Positions 7,169 through 14,126 of a stretch of 14,228 nucleotides of DNA are shown here, piece after piece. Source of the DNA: Nitriliruptoraceae bacterium (lineage in GTDB: Bacteria > Actinomycetota > Nitriliruptoria > Nitriliruptorales > Nitriliruptoraceae); the NCBI GenBank assembly GCA_007125475.1, contig SLDB01000333.1, forward strand, positions 1 through 14,228. Direction: 5' to 3'. The stretch's first letter is position 1. Each line of letters begins with the position of its first letter. A program made the position numbers and the translations under genes. The notes under the pieces were generated by a model that ran no database searches, was not told where the DNA came from, and worked only from the letters and a program-made list of their open reading frames with translations.

Positions 7169-8547
7169 GCGGCTTCGCCAGCATCGACGACGCCATCGAG
7201 GTGATCCGCTCCGGCGGGATGATCGTCGTCGTCGACGACGAGGACCGGGAGAACGAGGGCGACCTGGTGATGGCCGCCGACGCGGTCACCCCCGAGACGA
7301 TGGCGTTCATCGTGAACCACTCCTCGGGGTTCGTGTGCACCCCGATGCTCGGCGAGGACCTCGACCGGCTCTCGCTGCCCCCGATGGTCCGTGACAACGA
7401 GGACCCCAAGGGCACCGCGTACACCGTCTCGGTCGACGCCACCCGTGGGACGACCACGGGGATCTCGGCCGCCGACCGGGCACGCACGTGCCAGGTCCTG
7501 GCCGATCCCACGTCCTCGGCCGAGGACGTCACCCGCCCCGGACACGTCCTGCCGCTGCGCTACCGCCCCGGGGGGGTGCTGCGCCGGCCCGGGCACACCG
7601 AAGCCTCGGTCGATTTCGCCCGGCTCGCCGGTCGGCGGCCGGCGGCGGTGATCTGCGAGGTCGTCAACGCCGACGGGACGATGGCCCGGGTCGACGACCT
7701 CGAGGTGTTCTGCGCCGAGCACGACCTGCTGCTGGTCACCATCGCCGATCTCATCGCGTACCGCCGCGAGCGTGAACACCTCGTCGAGCGTGTCGCCGAA
7801 GCCGTCCTGCCGACCCCCTACGGCGAGTGGCGGGTGATCGGGTACCGCTCCGAGGCCGACGGCTCCGAGCCGGTGGCGTTGGTGTACGGCGACGCGGAGG
7901 ACACCTCCGACACGTTGGTGCGGATGCACTCCGAGTGCCTCACGGGTGACGTCTTCCGCAGCCTGCGCTGCGACTGCGGCCCGCAGCTCGACCTCGCGAT
8001 GGCCAAGATCTCCGACGAGGGCCGGGGGGTGATCGTCTACCTGCGCGGTCACGAGGGCCGGGGGATCGGTCTGCTGGACAAGCTGCGTGCCTACGAGTTG
8101 CAGGACGACGGCGCCGACACCGTCGACGCGAACCTCGCGCTGGGGCTGCCCAACGACTCCCGCGACTACGGCACCGGGGCGATGATCCTCGTCGACCTCG
8201 GCCTCTCGACGATACGGCTGCTGACGAACAACCCGGCGAAGCGGGCGGCGCTGCACGGCTTCGGTCTCTCGATCGTCGACCGTGTCCCGATCGAGGTCCG
8301 TCCGAACGCCGCGAACGCGGCGTATCTGCGGACCAAGGGCGAGCGGATGGGCCATGTCTTCTCCGGCGACGACGTCGTCGTCTCGACCGGGGTCGGCGAC
8401 ATCGCCCAGCAGGCCACCACCGCACCGCTCGCCGTCGAGCAGCCGGTCCGTGGCGGGGCGATGGCGCCCCCGCCGTACGACGACCACGAACCGGTGGCGG
8501 CACAGGCCGCCGGCCGACCCACCCGCGACGGAGGGACCCGCCCGTGA
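7165..8547 (+). CDS. ribBA: bifunctional RibBA: DHBP synthase and GTP cyclohydrolase II
   Basis: Feeds both branches of riboflavin synthesis. Residues 1-205 are 3,4-dihydroxy-2-butanone 4-phosphate synthase, which uses ribulose 5-phosphate: DDEDRENEGDL (24-34), DATRGTTTGISAADRA (91-106) and RPGHTEA (141-147). Residues 210-400 are GTP cyclohydrolase II: zinc ligands Cys258, Cys269 and Cys271 in ECLTGDVFRSLRCDCG, the catalytic loop GHEGRGIGLLDK (295-306), and DYGTGA with LLTNNPAKR near the end. Both active sites look intact. About 60 residues beyond the second domain form a low-complexity tail rich in Ala, Gly and Pro. Length is 460 residues. Start GTG at 7165 has GAGGAG (7154-7159) five bases upstream and overlaps the ribE stop; the stop overlaps the ribH start. 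Confidence 0.97.
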   Translation: MSGFASIDDAIEVIRSGGMIVVVDDEDRENEGDLVMAADAVTPETMAFIVNHSSGFVCTPMLGEDLDRLSLPPMVRDNEDPKGTAYTVSVDATRGTTTGISAADRARTCQVLADPTSSAEDVTRPGHVLPLRYRPGGVLRRPGHTEASVDFARLAGRRPAAVICEVVNADGTMARVDDLEVFCAEHDLLLVTIADLIAYRREREHLVERVAEAVLPTPYGEWRVIGYRSEADGSEPVALVYGDAEDTSDTLVRMHSECLTGDVFRSLRCDCGPQLDLAMAKISDEGRGVIVYLRGHEGRGIGLLDKLRAYELQDDGADTVDANLALGLPNDSRDYGTGAMILVDLGLSTIRLLTNNPAKRAALHGFGLSIVDRVPIEVRPNAANAAYLRTKGERMGHVFSGDDVVVSTGVGDIAQQATTAPLAVEQPVRGGAMAPPPYDDHEPVAAQAAGRPTRDGGTRP

Positions 8548-9014
8548 GCGAGATCACCACCCACACCGGCCACCTCGACGCCTCCGGGCTGCGTGTCGCG
8601 ATCGTCGCCACACGGTTCAACGAGGCGATCGTCGAACGCCTCGTCGCCTCGGCCACCGACACGCTGCGCCGTCACGGTGCCGAGGCCTCCGCGATCCGTG
8701 TCGTGTGGGTCCCGGGGGCGTTCGAGCTCCCGATCGCGGTCTCCCGGGTCGCCCGCCGCGGTGACGTCGACGCCGTCGTCGCCCTCGGCTGCGTCGTCCG
8801 GGGGGACACCCCGCACTTCGACTACGTCGCCGGCGAGGCCGCGCGGGGTACCGCCGCCGCCGCCCGGGAGACCGACATCCCGGTGGCGTTCGGGGTGCTC
8901 ACCACCGATACGTGGGAGCAGGCGGTGGCCCGGGCGGGGGGGAAGCTGGGGAACAAGGGTGGCGAGGCGGCCGTCGCCGCCGTCGAGACCGCGAACCTGC
9001 TGCGGAGCCTGTGA
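8544..9014 (+). CDS. ribH: 6,7-dimethyl-8-ribityllumazine synthase
   Basis: Condenses the products of the RibD branch and the RibB branch into the lumazine that RibE converts to riboflavin; family members assemble as pentamers or 60-subunit shells. Visible motifs are the N-terminal strand with RFNE (24-27), VPGAFELP (56-63), the GCVVRGDTPHFDYV loop (82-95) with catalytic His91, and the C-terminal FGVLTTDTWEQA followed by RAGGKLGNKGGEAA (130-143). Length, 156 residues, is typical. GTG at 8544 has GGAGGG (8530-8535) eight bases upstream and overlaps the ribBA stop in GTGA. Its stop in turn overlaps the GTG of the helicase gene, so ribH closes the riboflavin set but not the operon. Confidence 0.97.
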   Translation: MSEITTHTGHLDASGLRVAIVATRFNEAIVERLVASATDTLRRHGAEASAIRVVWVPGAFELPIAVSRVARRGDVDAVVALGCVVRGDTPHFDYVAGEAARGTAAAARETDIPVAFGVLTTDTWEQAVARAGGKLGNKGGEAAVAAVETANLLRSL

Positions 9015-11236
9015 GCGACCCCGACCCGACCGCGTCGTCGCTTCCCCTCACCCGGGCGAAGCGTGAGGCGATCGCGGCTGAGCAGCACCTCCTCGAGCGG
9101 GTCCACGATCGGGTCGATCAGCTGCGCCGCCGGGCCGAGCAGCGCGTCGAGGACGCCGCCGCCGACCGTTCGGGGCCGACGTTCCAGGCCCGTTTCGAAC
9201 GCGACGTGCAGGCGCACCACCACGCCGGCCGCGCCGCCCGCTACACGTTCGGCGACGTGGAGTCGTTGGCGTTCGGCCGCCTCGATCTCGCCGACGGCGA
9301 GGTGCTGCACATCGGACGGGTCAGCGTCGTCGACGAGGACGGCGAGGTCCTCCTCGTCGACTGGCGCGCCCCGGCCGCCGCGGCCTTCTACCAGGCGACG
9401 TCGGCGAACCCGCTCGGGGTGGCCCGACGGCGCACCCTGGTCACCCGTGGACGCGAGCTGCGAGACCTCGACGACGAACTCGTCGACGCCGAGGCCGCCG
9501 AGCGCCTCGGCCTCGAGGCCGTCACCGGCCAGGGGGCGCTGCTGGCCGCGCTGAGCCGTGAGCGCGGTCCGCAGATGCGCGACATCGTCGCCACGATCCA
9601 GGCCGAGCAGGACCGCATCATCCGTGCGGAGGCGACCGGGACCCTGGTGGTCACCGGCGGGCCCGGGACGGGGAAGACGGTGGTGGCGCTGCACCGGGTC
9701 GCGTCGTTGCTCTACCGCGACCGTGCCCGATTCGAGGGTCGCGGGATCCTCGTCGTCGGCCCGTCGCGGGCGTTCACCGAGTACACCTCGCGGGTGCTGC
9801 CCTCGCTGGGTGAGGACACGGCCGTGCAGCGGCCGTTGGGGGCGCTCGCCCCGCCGGGGATCGACGTCGACGGTTGGGACACCCCCCGCGTCGCCCGGCT
9901 CAAGGGCGACCCGCGGCTGGCCGAGCTGGCACCCCGGGTGCTGGCCGCCGTCCTGCCGCCGATCCCGCCGACCACGCGGTTCTCGTTCGACGGCACCACC
10001 GCTGAGCTGGGTGCACCCGAGGTACGGCGGCTGCGGGCCCGTCACCTGGCACGGCTGTCGGCCGACGACCCGACGGCCACGTACCTGGCGAGACGTCCGG
10101 GTGCCGAGGCGTCGCTACTGGCGCTGTTGTGGCGGACGTGGCGGGGGTCCCACGCCGCCGCAGGGCACGCAACCCCGGACGAGGGCGAGCGGACGGAGTT
10201 CCTCGAGGCGGCCGCCGAGTTCCCGCAGGTGCGGATGCTGCGGCGCTGCTTCTGGCCACCGTTGACCGTGTCCGACGTCGCCGAGGCCGTCCACACCGGC
10301 GACGTGGACCTCGTGAGCGCCGCCGACGGGATCCTCGCGGCCGACGAGGCCGAGACCCTGGCCACGGCGTGGGCGGCCGCCGATGCCTGGACGATCGACG
10401 ACGTCGGCTTCCTCGACGAGGTCGCCGCGCTGATCGGGCGTGAACCCACCGCCGACGACGCGGAGCTCCGCGAGGAGGGGATCCGGTTGGGCGCCGACGA
10501 GTTGCGCACCGAGGTCGTGGGCGTCGACGTCCGCGACCCCGACTACCGCGACTTCGCGCACGTCGTCGTCGACGAGGCCCAGGACCTCTCCCCGATGCAG
10601 TGGCGGGCGGTCGCGCGGCGGGCCCCGTTCGCCTCGTGGACGGTCGTGGGCGACCTCGACCAGCGCAGCCGTCTCGACGAGCCCCGGACCTGGGAGGAGG
10701 TGGCGCGACTCATCGGTCGCCGCCGGGTCGAGGTGGTCAGGCTCGGGGTGAACTACCGCACCCCGGCCGAAGTCGCCGAGCTCGCCAACGAGGTCCTCGT
10801 TGCGGCCGGGGGTGACGCCTCGACGGCACCGAGAGCGGTGCGTCGCACCGGCCGCCGCCCGGTGCTCATCACCACCGACGACGTCGCCACGGCCGTGCAC
10901 CACCGTGTCGACGAGTTGCTCCGTGCCGCCGACGGCACCGTGGCGGTGCTCTCGGTCCGTGGCGACGTCGCCGACCTCGCCGCCGGTCTGGGGGAGCTGG
11001 CCCCCGACGACCGCCAGCGGGTGCGGGTGCTGCAGGTGCGCACCGCCAAGGGGCTCGAGTTCGACGACGTCGTCGTCGCCGCGCCGGAGGCGATCCTCGC
11101 CGAGGAGCTCGGCGCGTCGGCGTTGTACGTGGCGGTGACCCGGGCGACGCGGAGCCTCACCCTGGTCACCGGTGACCCCACCGCCGTCCCCGGCGCCGGG
11201 GTGTGCGAGCCGCGGCGCCACGACCCACCGGCGTGA
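9011..11236 (+). CDS. HelD-like UvrD-superfamily ATPase (RNA polymerase-associated helicase family)
   Basis: A 741-residue superfamily 1 helicase-like motor. An N-terminal charged helix pair (about residues 15-50) is followed by the stretch IGRV...LLVDWRAPAAAAFYQAT (101-130), a hallmark of the HelD family and absent from UvrD, PcrA or Rep. Motor motifs: Walker A GGPGTGKT (216-223), Walker B VVVDEAQD with Asp521-Glu522, VVGDLDQRS just after it, TAKGLEFDD (678-686) and LYVAVTRA (705-712). HelD proteins release stalled RNA polymerase and recycle it; one actinobacterial branch (HelR) can dislodge rifamycins, but nothing here shows that activity. The GTG start overlaps the ribH stop (GTGA at 9011-9014); GGAG at 9004-9007 is only three bases away, so initiation probably relies on coupling. 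It converges on hisG with a 27-base gap. An ordinary DNA-repair helicase is the less likely alternative. Confidence 0.85.
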   Translation: MSDPDPTASSLPLTRAKREAIAAEQHLLERVHDRVDQLRRRAEQRVEDAAADRSGPTFQARFERDVQAHHHAGRAARYTFGDVESLAFGRLDLADGEVLHIGRVSVVDEDGEVLLVDWRAPAAAAFYQATSANPLGVARRRTLVTRGRELRDLDDELVDAEAAERLGLEAVTGQGALLAALSRERGPQMRDIVATIQAEQDRIIRAEATGTLVVTGGPGTGKTVVALHRVASLLYRDRARFEGRGILVVGPSRAFTEYTSRVLPSLGEDTAVQRPLGALAPPGIDVDGWDTPRVARLKGDPRLAELAPRVLAAVLPPIPPTTRFSFDGTTAELGAPEVRRLRARHLARLSADDPTATYLARRPGAEASLLALLWRTWRGSHAAAGHATPDEGERTEFLEAAAEFPQVRMLRRCFWPPLTVSDVAEAVHTGDVDLVSAADGILAADEAETLATAWAAADAWTIDDVGFLDEVAALIGREPTADDAELREEGIRLGADELRTEVVGVDVRDPDYRDFAHVVVDEAQDLSPMQWRAVARRAPFASWTVVGDLDQRSRLDEPRTWEEVARLIGRRRVEVVRLGVNYRTPAEVAELANEVLVAAGGDASTAPRAVRRTGRRPVLITTDDVATAVHHRVDELLRAADGTVAVLSVRGDVADLAAGLGELAPDDRQRVRVLQVRTAKGLEFDDVVVAAPEAILAEELGASALYVAVTRATRSLTLVTGDPTAVPGAGVCEPRRHDPPA

Positions 11237-11267
11237 CCGCTGAGCGGCCGCGCCCGGTGGGGGTCAC
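11233..11267. terminator. possible bidirectional terminator between convergent genes (weak)
   Basis: GTGACC (11233-11238) and GGTCAC (11262-11267) form a six-base inverted repeat that spans both stop codons, with a small inner CCGC-TGA-GCGG hairpin (11237-11247). There is no T-run on either side, so this is a weak candidate based mainly on its place between convergent genes. Confidence 0.22.
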
Positions 11268-12109
11268 AACCGGCAGGCGAGGATGTCGGTGACCAGGATC
11301 CCGCGGGCACCGAGCTCCCACAGCTCGTCCATCACCCGGTTGGTGTGGCGCTGTTCGACCATCGCCCGCACCGCGACCCACCCCTTGTCGTGCAGCGGGC
11401 TCACCGTCGGGGACTCGATCCCGGGGGTGAGCTCGCAGGCGGCCTCGAGGTCCTCGACCCGGCAGTCGTAGTCCATCATCACGTACCGGCGGGCGATCAC
11501 GACCCCGGTGAGGCGGCGCAACAGCTGCTCGACCCGTGGGTCGATCTCGGTGTCGCGCCCACGGATCAGCACCGCCTCCGAGCGCAGGATCGGGTCGCCG
11601 ATCGTGGTGAGCCCGGCGTTGCGCAGGCTGGTGCCGGTGGAGACGACGTCGGCGATGACGTCGGCGACCCCGAGCTGGATCGCGGTCTCCACGGCGCCGT
11701 CGAGGTGGATCACCTCGGCGTCGACCCCGCGTTCGGCGAGGTCGCGGCGGACCAGGCCGTCGTAGGAGGTGGCGATCCGGGTGCCGGCCAGGCCCGTGAC
11801 GTCCTCGACCGTCCCGGGCACCGCGGCGTACCGGAACGTGGAGGCCCCGAACCCCAGGGCGAGGATCTCGTCGGCGTCGTCGTCGCCGTCGAGGAGGAGG
11901 TCACGGCCGGTGATCCCGACCTCGAGCTTCCCCGAGCCGACGTAGGTCGCGATGTCCCGGGGGCGCAGGAAGAAGAACTCGACCCCGTTGTCCGGGTCGG
12001 CGAGGACGAGCTCACGGCTGTCACGACGTTGGCGGTACCCGGCCTCGCGGAGCATCGCGCTGGCGGGCTCGGAGAGCGAGCCCTTGTTGGGCACGGCGAC
12101 GCGGAGCAT
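11264..12109 (-). CDS. hisG: ATP phosphoribosyltransferase, long form
   Basis: Catalyses the first, feedback-controlled step of histidine synthesis, joining ATP and phosphoribosyl pyrophosphate. The N-terminus LRVAVPNKGSL is the family's opening motif; the catalytic halves follow, with the phosphoribosyl-binding loop in GVADVIADVVSTGTSL (147-162). Residues from about 205 to 281 (starting ARRYVMMDYDC) form the ACT-like histidine-binding domain, which marks the long form that works without HisZ and is inhibited by histidine. Length, 281 residues, is typical for actinobacterial HisG. The ATG (complement of 12107-12109) has a GGAGG five bases upstream. It follows hisE by 60 bases on the same strand; that gap contains three copies of GGTGGGC (12140-12146, 12154-12160 and 12161-12167, plus-strand reading). 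Confidence 0.97.
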   Translation of the reverse strand: MLRVAVPNKGSLSEPASAMLREAGYRQRRDSRELVLADPDNGVEFFFLRPRDIATYVGSGKLEVGITGRDLLLDGDDDADEILALGFGASTFRYAAVPGTVEDVTGLAGTRIATSYDGLVRRDLAERGVDAEVIHLDGAVETAIQLGVADVIADVVSTGTSLRNAGLTTIGDPILRSEAVLIRGRDTEIDPRVEQLLRRLTGVVIARRYVMMDYDCRVEDLEAACELTPGIESPTVSPLHDKGWVAVRAMVEQRHTNRVMDELWELGARGILVTDILACRL

Positions 12110-12169
12110 GGCGGCCTCCCGGGCGGGACGCGTTGGCGGGGTGGGCGGCGAGCGGTGGGCGGTGGGCGG

Positions 12170-12433
12170 TCACAGGTGAGCGTAGACGTCCTCGAGGGTG
12201 ACGCCGCTGGCGAGCATCAGCACCTGGGCGTGGTACAGCAGCTGCGAGAGCTCCTCGGCGGTGCGCTGCGGACCCTCGTGTTCGGCGGCCATCCACGACT
12301 CGGCAGCCTCCTCGACGAGTTTCTTCCCGATCGCGTGCACCCCGGCGTCGAGGGACGCCACCGTGTGCGAGCCGGCCGGCCGTTCGTCGGCCTTCGCGGC
12401 GAGCTCGGCGTACAGCTGGTCGAAGGTCTTCAC
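12170..12433 (-). CDS. hisE: phosphoribosyl-ATP pyrophosphatase
   Basis: Hydrolyses phosphoribosyl-ATP to phosphoribosyl-AMP, the step after HisG. The whole 87-residue protein matches the actinobacterial HisE pattern: KTFDQLYAEL at the N-terminus, GVHAIGKKLVEEAAE (31-45) with the metal-binding glutamates 41, 42 and 45, EELSQLLYHAQVLML (60-74) and DVYAHL at the end. The frame stays open upstream to 12526, but similarity begins at the GTG whose complement is 12431-12433, so this is the chosen start; a GGGA lies about eight bases before it. Stop codon complement is 12170-12172. It is the first gene of a hisE-hisG unit; the other his genes are not in the window. Confidence 0.95.
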   Translation of the reverse strand: MKTFDQLYAELAAKADERPAGSHTVASLDAGVHAIGKKLVEEAAESWMAAEHEGPQRTAEELSQLLYHAQVLMLASGVTLEDVYAHL

Positions 12434-12562
12434 GGGGGGTCCCGTCCGTCGTCGCGTGACGCCCGTCGGGACGCGGGCGTCGCCGGGGCGTGGGGCTGGA
12501 TCGGCGGCAGGGTACGCGCCTGGCACCGGTAGTCTCCCGGGACCCGTACCTCAGGAGCACGT
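12434..12562. promoter_or_regulatory. divergent intergenic region between hisE and the DUF1844 gene
   Basis: This 129-base gap must serve two outward-facing genes. On the minus strand TACCCT (complement of 12509-12514) and on the plus strand TAGTCT (12530-12535) fit the loose TAnnnT -10 pattern, but neither has a convincing -35, so these are guesses. A perfect eight-base inverted repeat, GACGCCCG (12458-12465) and CGGGCGTC (12474-12481) with an eight-base loop, would fold in the hisE leader 25-48 bases before its GTG. AGGAG at 12553-12557 is the ribosome-binding site of the DUF1844 gene. Confidence 0.4.
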
Positions 12563-13003
12563 GTGAGTGACACCCCCAACGACCCGGCGGCGGCTGCGGC
12601 CGGTCAGACCCCGGGCCAGGAGCCGTCCGAGGAGGAGATCCGTGCCTACCTCGGCCAGCTCCGTGAGGCACCCGTCGACCAGGTCCTCAGCGAGATCCTC
12701 TCGGCGCTCCTCAACGCCGCGCAGGTCAAGCTCGGACGCCGCGACGGACGCCTCCTCATCGACCTGGTCGGGGGCCTGATCGAAGGTTCGCGTGCCGCGC
12801 TCGACGACGAGTTCACCGGGCAGGTCGACGAGGCGATCACCCAGCTCCGGCTCGCCCAGGTCGAGGCCGAAGGCCAGGTCGGCGGCGAGGAGCAGCCCAA
12901 CGACGTCGATGCCTCGGTGCTCGCCGCCGGCGGGTCGGACGCCGCGGGGGGAGGCGCCGACACGGGCGCCGAACAGGCACGCTCCCGGCTGTGGACGCCG
13001 TAG
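12563..13003 (+). CDS. DUF1844 family protein of unknown function
   Basis: A 146-residue protein without a known biochemical role. Residues 1-22 are low complexity (Ala, Pro, Gln). The conserved core lies at about 23-100 and reads as helices: EEEIRAYLGQLREAP, then LLNAAQVKLGRRDGRLLIDLV (49-69) and a closing LRLAQVEAE. This pattern fits DUF1844, small cytosolic proteins often encoded beside infC in Actinomycetota. A glycine, alanine and acid-rich linker (107-138) leads to the end SRLWTP, a tail I associate with this group. There is no signal peptide or membrane segment. GTG at 12563 has AGGAG five bases upstream. Its steady place before infC-rpmI hints at a link to translation, but that is inference from position only. 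Confidence 0.8.
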   Translation: MSDTPNDPAAAAAGQTPGQEPSEEEIRAYLGQLREAPVDQVLSEILSALLNAAQVKLGRRDGRLLIDLVGGLIEGSRAALDDEFTGQVDEAITQLRLAQVEAEGQVGGEEQPNDVDASVLAAGGSDAAGGGADTGAEQARSRLWTP

Positions 13004-13524
13004 GCCGGGTTGCGCCCGGGTGCGTGACCCCACCTGACCCGACCGGCGTGCTACCCTGCCGCAGCCGGTGACGCGGCGGTGCGTGCCACGTGCGCGTCGC
13101 GCCGTCCGCACGGACGGTGCGGCCCCACAGCGGGTCCCACGCGTCACCCCGGCCGGCCCGAACGTGTGGGCATGGCGACGGCGTCACGGCTCGTGACGGG
13201 CGACGGACAACCGAAGACGAAGTGGTGCCCACGCACCCACCCGGAAGGTTCCGCCTCACCGGGTCACCGAGCGGCCGACTGCGCCGCGTGCGCCGGCGAC
13301 CGACGTGTCGCCCGGGGTGCGCCGGCGGACCCGGCCGCCGATGATCCACGGCGACCCCGGTGACCCGAGGTCGCCGTTCGTCGTCAGGGGACCGGACACC
13401 GCGGTCGACGCCGCAGCCGGGGGCGATGGGGCACCCGATGGCCATCACCACAGGCCACGACCACAGGCACTGACCGACCACCGCGGTGGGTGACCGCCGC
13501 CGTGAACCGCCAGGAGGCATCAGC
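13004..13524 (+). promoter_or_regulatory. long structured leader upstream of infC
   Basis: About 520 bases without a supportable gene. TACCCT (13052-13057) is a possible -10 but lacks a well-spaced -35. Several inverted repeats would fold in an mRNA: 13096-13107 with 13112-13123 (twelve pairs including two G-U, four-base loop); 13182-13188 with 13192-13198 (seven pairs, three-base loop); 13348-13356 with 13369-13377 (nine pairs, twelve-base loop); and the palindrome CCACCGCGGTGG (13478-13489) just before the ribosome-binding site. ACCACAGGC is repeated at 13447-13455 and 13460-13468, and GTGCGCCGGCG at 13288-13298 and 13317-13327. Codon-position bias drops here compared with the genes. infC operons are known to be autoregulated in other bacteria (IF3 or L20), so a regulatory leader is plausible, but it matches no leader family I can name. 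Confidence 0.5.
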
Positions 13525-13527
13525 ATC
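13512..13527 (+). promoter_or_regulatory. ribosome-binding site and ATC start of infC
   Basis: A full AGGAGG at 13512-13517 is followed after seven bases by ATC (13525-13527), the first codon that gives a normal IF3 N-terminus. No ATG, GTG or TTG lies in frame at a suitable distance: the nearest, GTG at 13486, comes before the Shine-Dalgarno sequence and has none of its own. The other in-frame ATC, 13519, is only one base from the AGGAGG. Confidence 0.8.
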
Positions 13528-14070
13528 GACGACCAGCAGCGCAGGCTGAACGCCGACATCAAGGTCCCGCGCGTCCGACTCGTGGACGCCGACGGGGAGC
13601 AGGTCGGCATCGTTCCGCTGGCGCAGGCGTTGCGCCGCGCCCGTGAGCAGGAGCTCGACCTCGTCGAGGTCGCGCCGCAGGCCGACCCACCCGTCTGCCG
13701 GATCATGGACTGGGGGAAGGCGAAGTACGAGGACGAGCAGAAGCAGAAGGAGGCGCGCAAGCGCCAGAGCCAGATCTCCGTGAAGGAGATCAAGATGCGT
13801 CCCAAGATCTCCGACAACGACTACCACACCAAGTCGGGGCACGTACGGCGGTTCCTCAACGACGGCGCGAAGGTCCGTGCCTCGATCATGTTCCGGGGGC
13901 GCGAGATGACCCACACCGAACTCGGCCTGCGCCTGTTGGACCGACTCGCCGACGACATGAGCGAGCTGGCCACCGTCGAGGCCGCCCCGAAGGTCGACGG
14001 GCGGAACATGGTGATGGTCCTCGCCCCGCTCAAGCAGCGCCAACGCGCCGAGGAGAACGAGGAATCCTGA
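13525..14070 (+). CDS. infC: translation initiation factor IF-3 (ATC start)
   Basis: Binds the 30S subunit, blocks early joining of the 50S subunit and rejects wrong start codons. The N-terminal domain (about 5-75) shows RLNADIKVPRVRLVDADGEQ, LDLVEVAPQADPPVCRIMDWGKAKYE; a charged linker (KQKEARKRQSQ) leads to the C-terminal domain with VKEIKMRPKISDNDY (87-100), the GHVRRFL helix, IMFRGRE (121-127) and DGRNMVMVLAP (158-168). Length from the proposed start is 181 residues, normal for IF-3. An infC gene that begins on a rare AUU-type codon is established for E. coli, where IF3 limits its own synthesis by rejecting that codon; the same logic probably applies to the ATC here. An automatic call at GTG 13486 would add 13 residues without a ribosome-binding site. 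The stop codon begins a 14-base tandem repeat. Confidence 0.95.
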   Translation: MDDQQRRLNADIKVPRVRLVDADGEQVGIVPLAQALRRAREQELDLVEVAPQADPPVCRIMDWGKAKYEDEQKQKEARKRQSQISVKEIKMRPKISDNDYHTKSGHVRRFLNDGAKVRASIMFRGREMTHTELGLRLLDRLADDMSELATVEAAPKVDGRNMVMVLAPLKQRQRAEENEES

Positions 14071-14123
14071 CCGGTCCATCGTGACCGGCCCGAACTGACC
14101 GGACCGAACCGACCGGCCCGGTA
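14068..14123 (+). repeat. 14-base tandem repeat, four copies, after infC
   Basis: Four units of exactly 14 bases start at 14068, 14082, 14096 and 14110. Units two and three are TGACCGGCCCGAAC and TGACCGGACCGAAC; unit one is TGACCGGTCCATCG and unit four CGACCGGCCCGGTA. All share (T/C)GACCGG at their start. The first TGA is the infC stop codon, so the array begins precisely at the end of the gene and fills the first part of the infC-rpmI gap. Confidence 0.85.
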
Positions 14124-14126
14124 CGA

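Noticed and set aside
12434..12526. N-terminal extension of hisE to 12526
   Set aside because: The added residues are Pro/Arg-rich and unlike HisE, and they would contain the leader hairpin; family similarity begins at the GTG at 12433.
13172..13363. Small plus-strand frame (64 codons) in the infC leader with a CxxC and nearby Cys/His residues
   Set aside because: There is no ribosome-binding site, third-position G/C is clearly lower than in the real genes, and two of the leader hairpins lie inside it. The Cys/His pattern is probably chance.
13486..13524. GTG at 13486 as the infC start
   Set aside because: No Shine-Dalgarno sequence precedes it, the extra 13 residues do not resemble an IF-3 N-terminus, and the strong AGGAGG lies downstream of it, in front of the ATC.
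14068..14123. The 14-base array as a CRISPR
   Set aside because: Units are contiguous with no spacers, far too short, and no cas gene is present.
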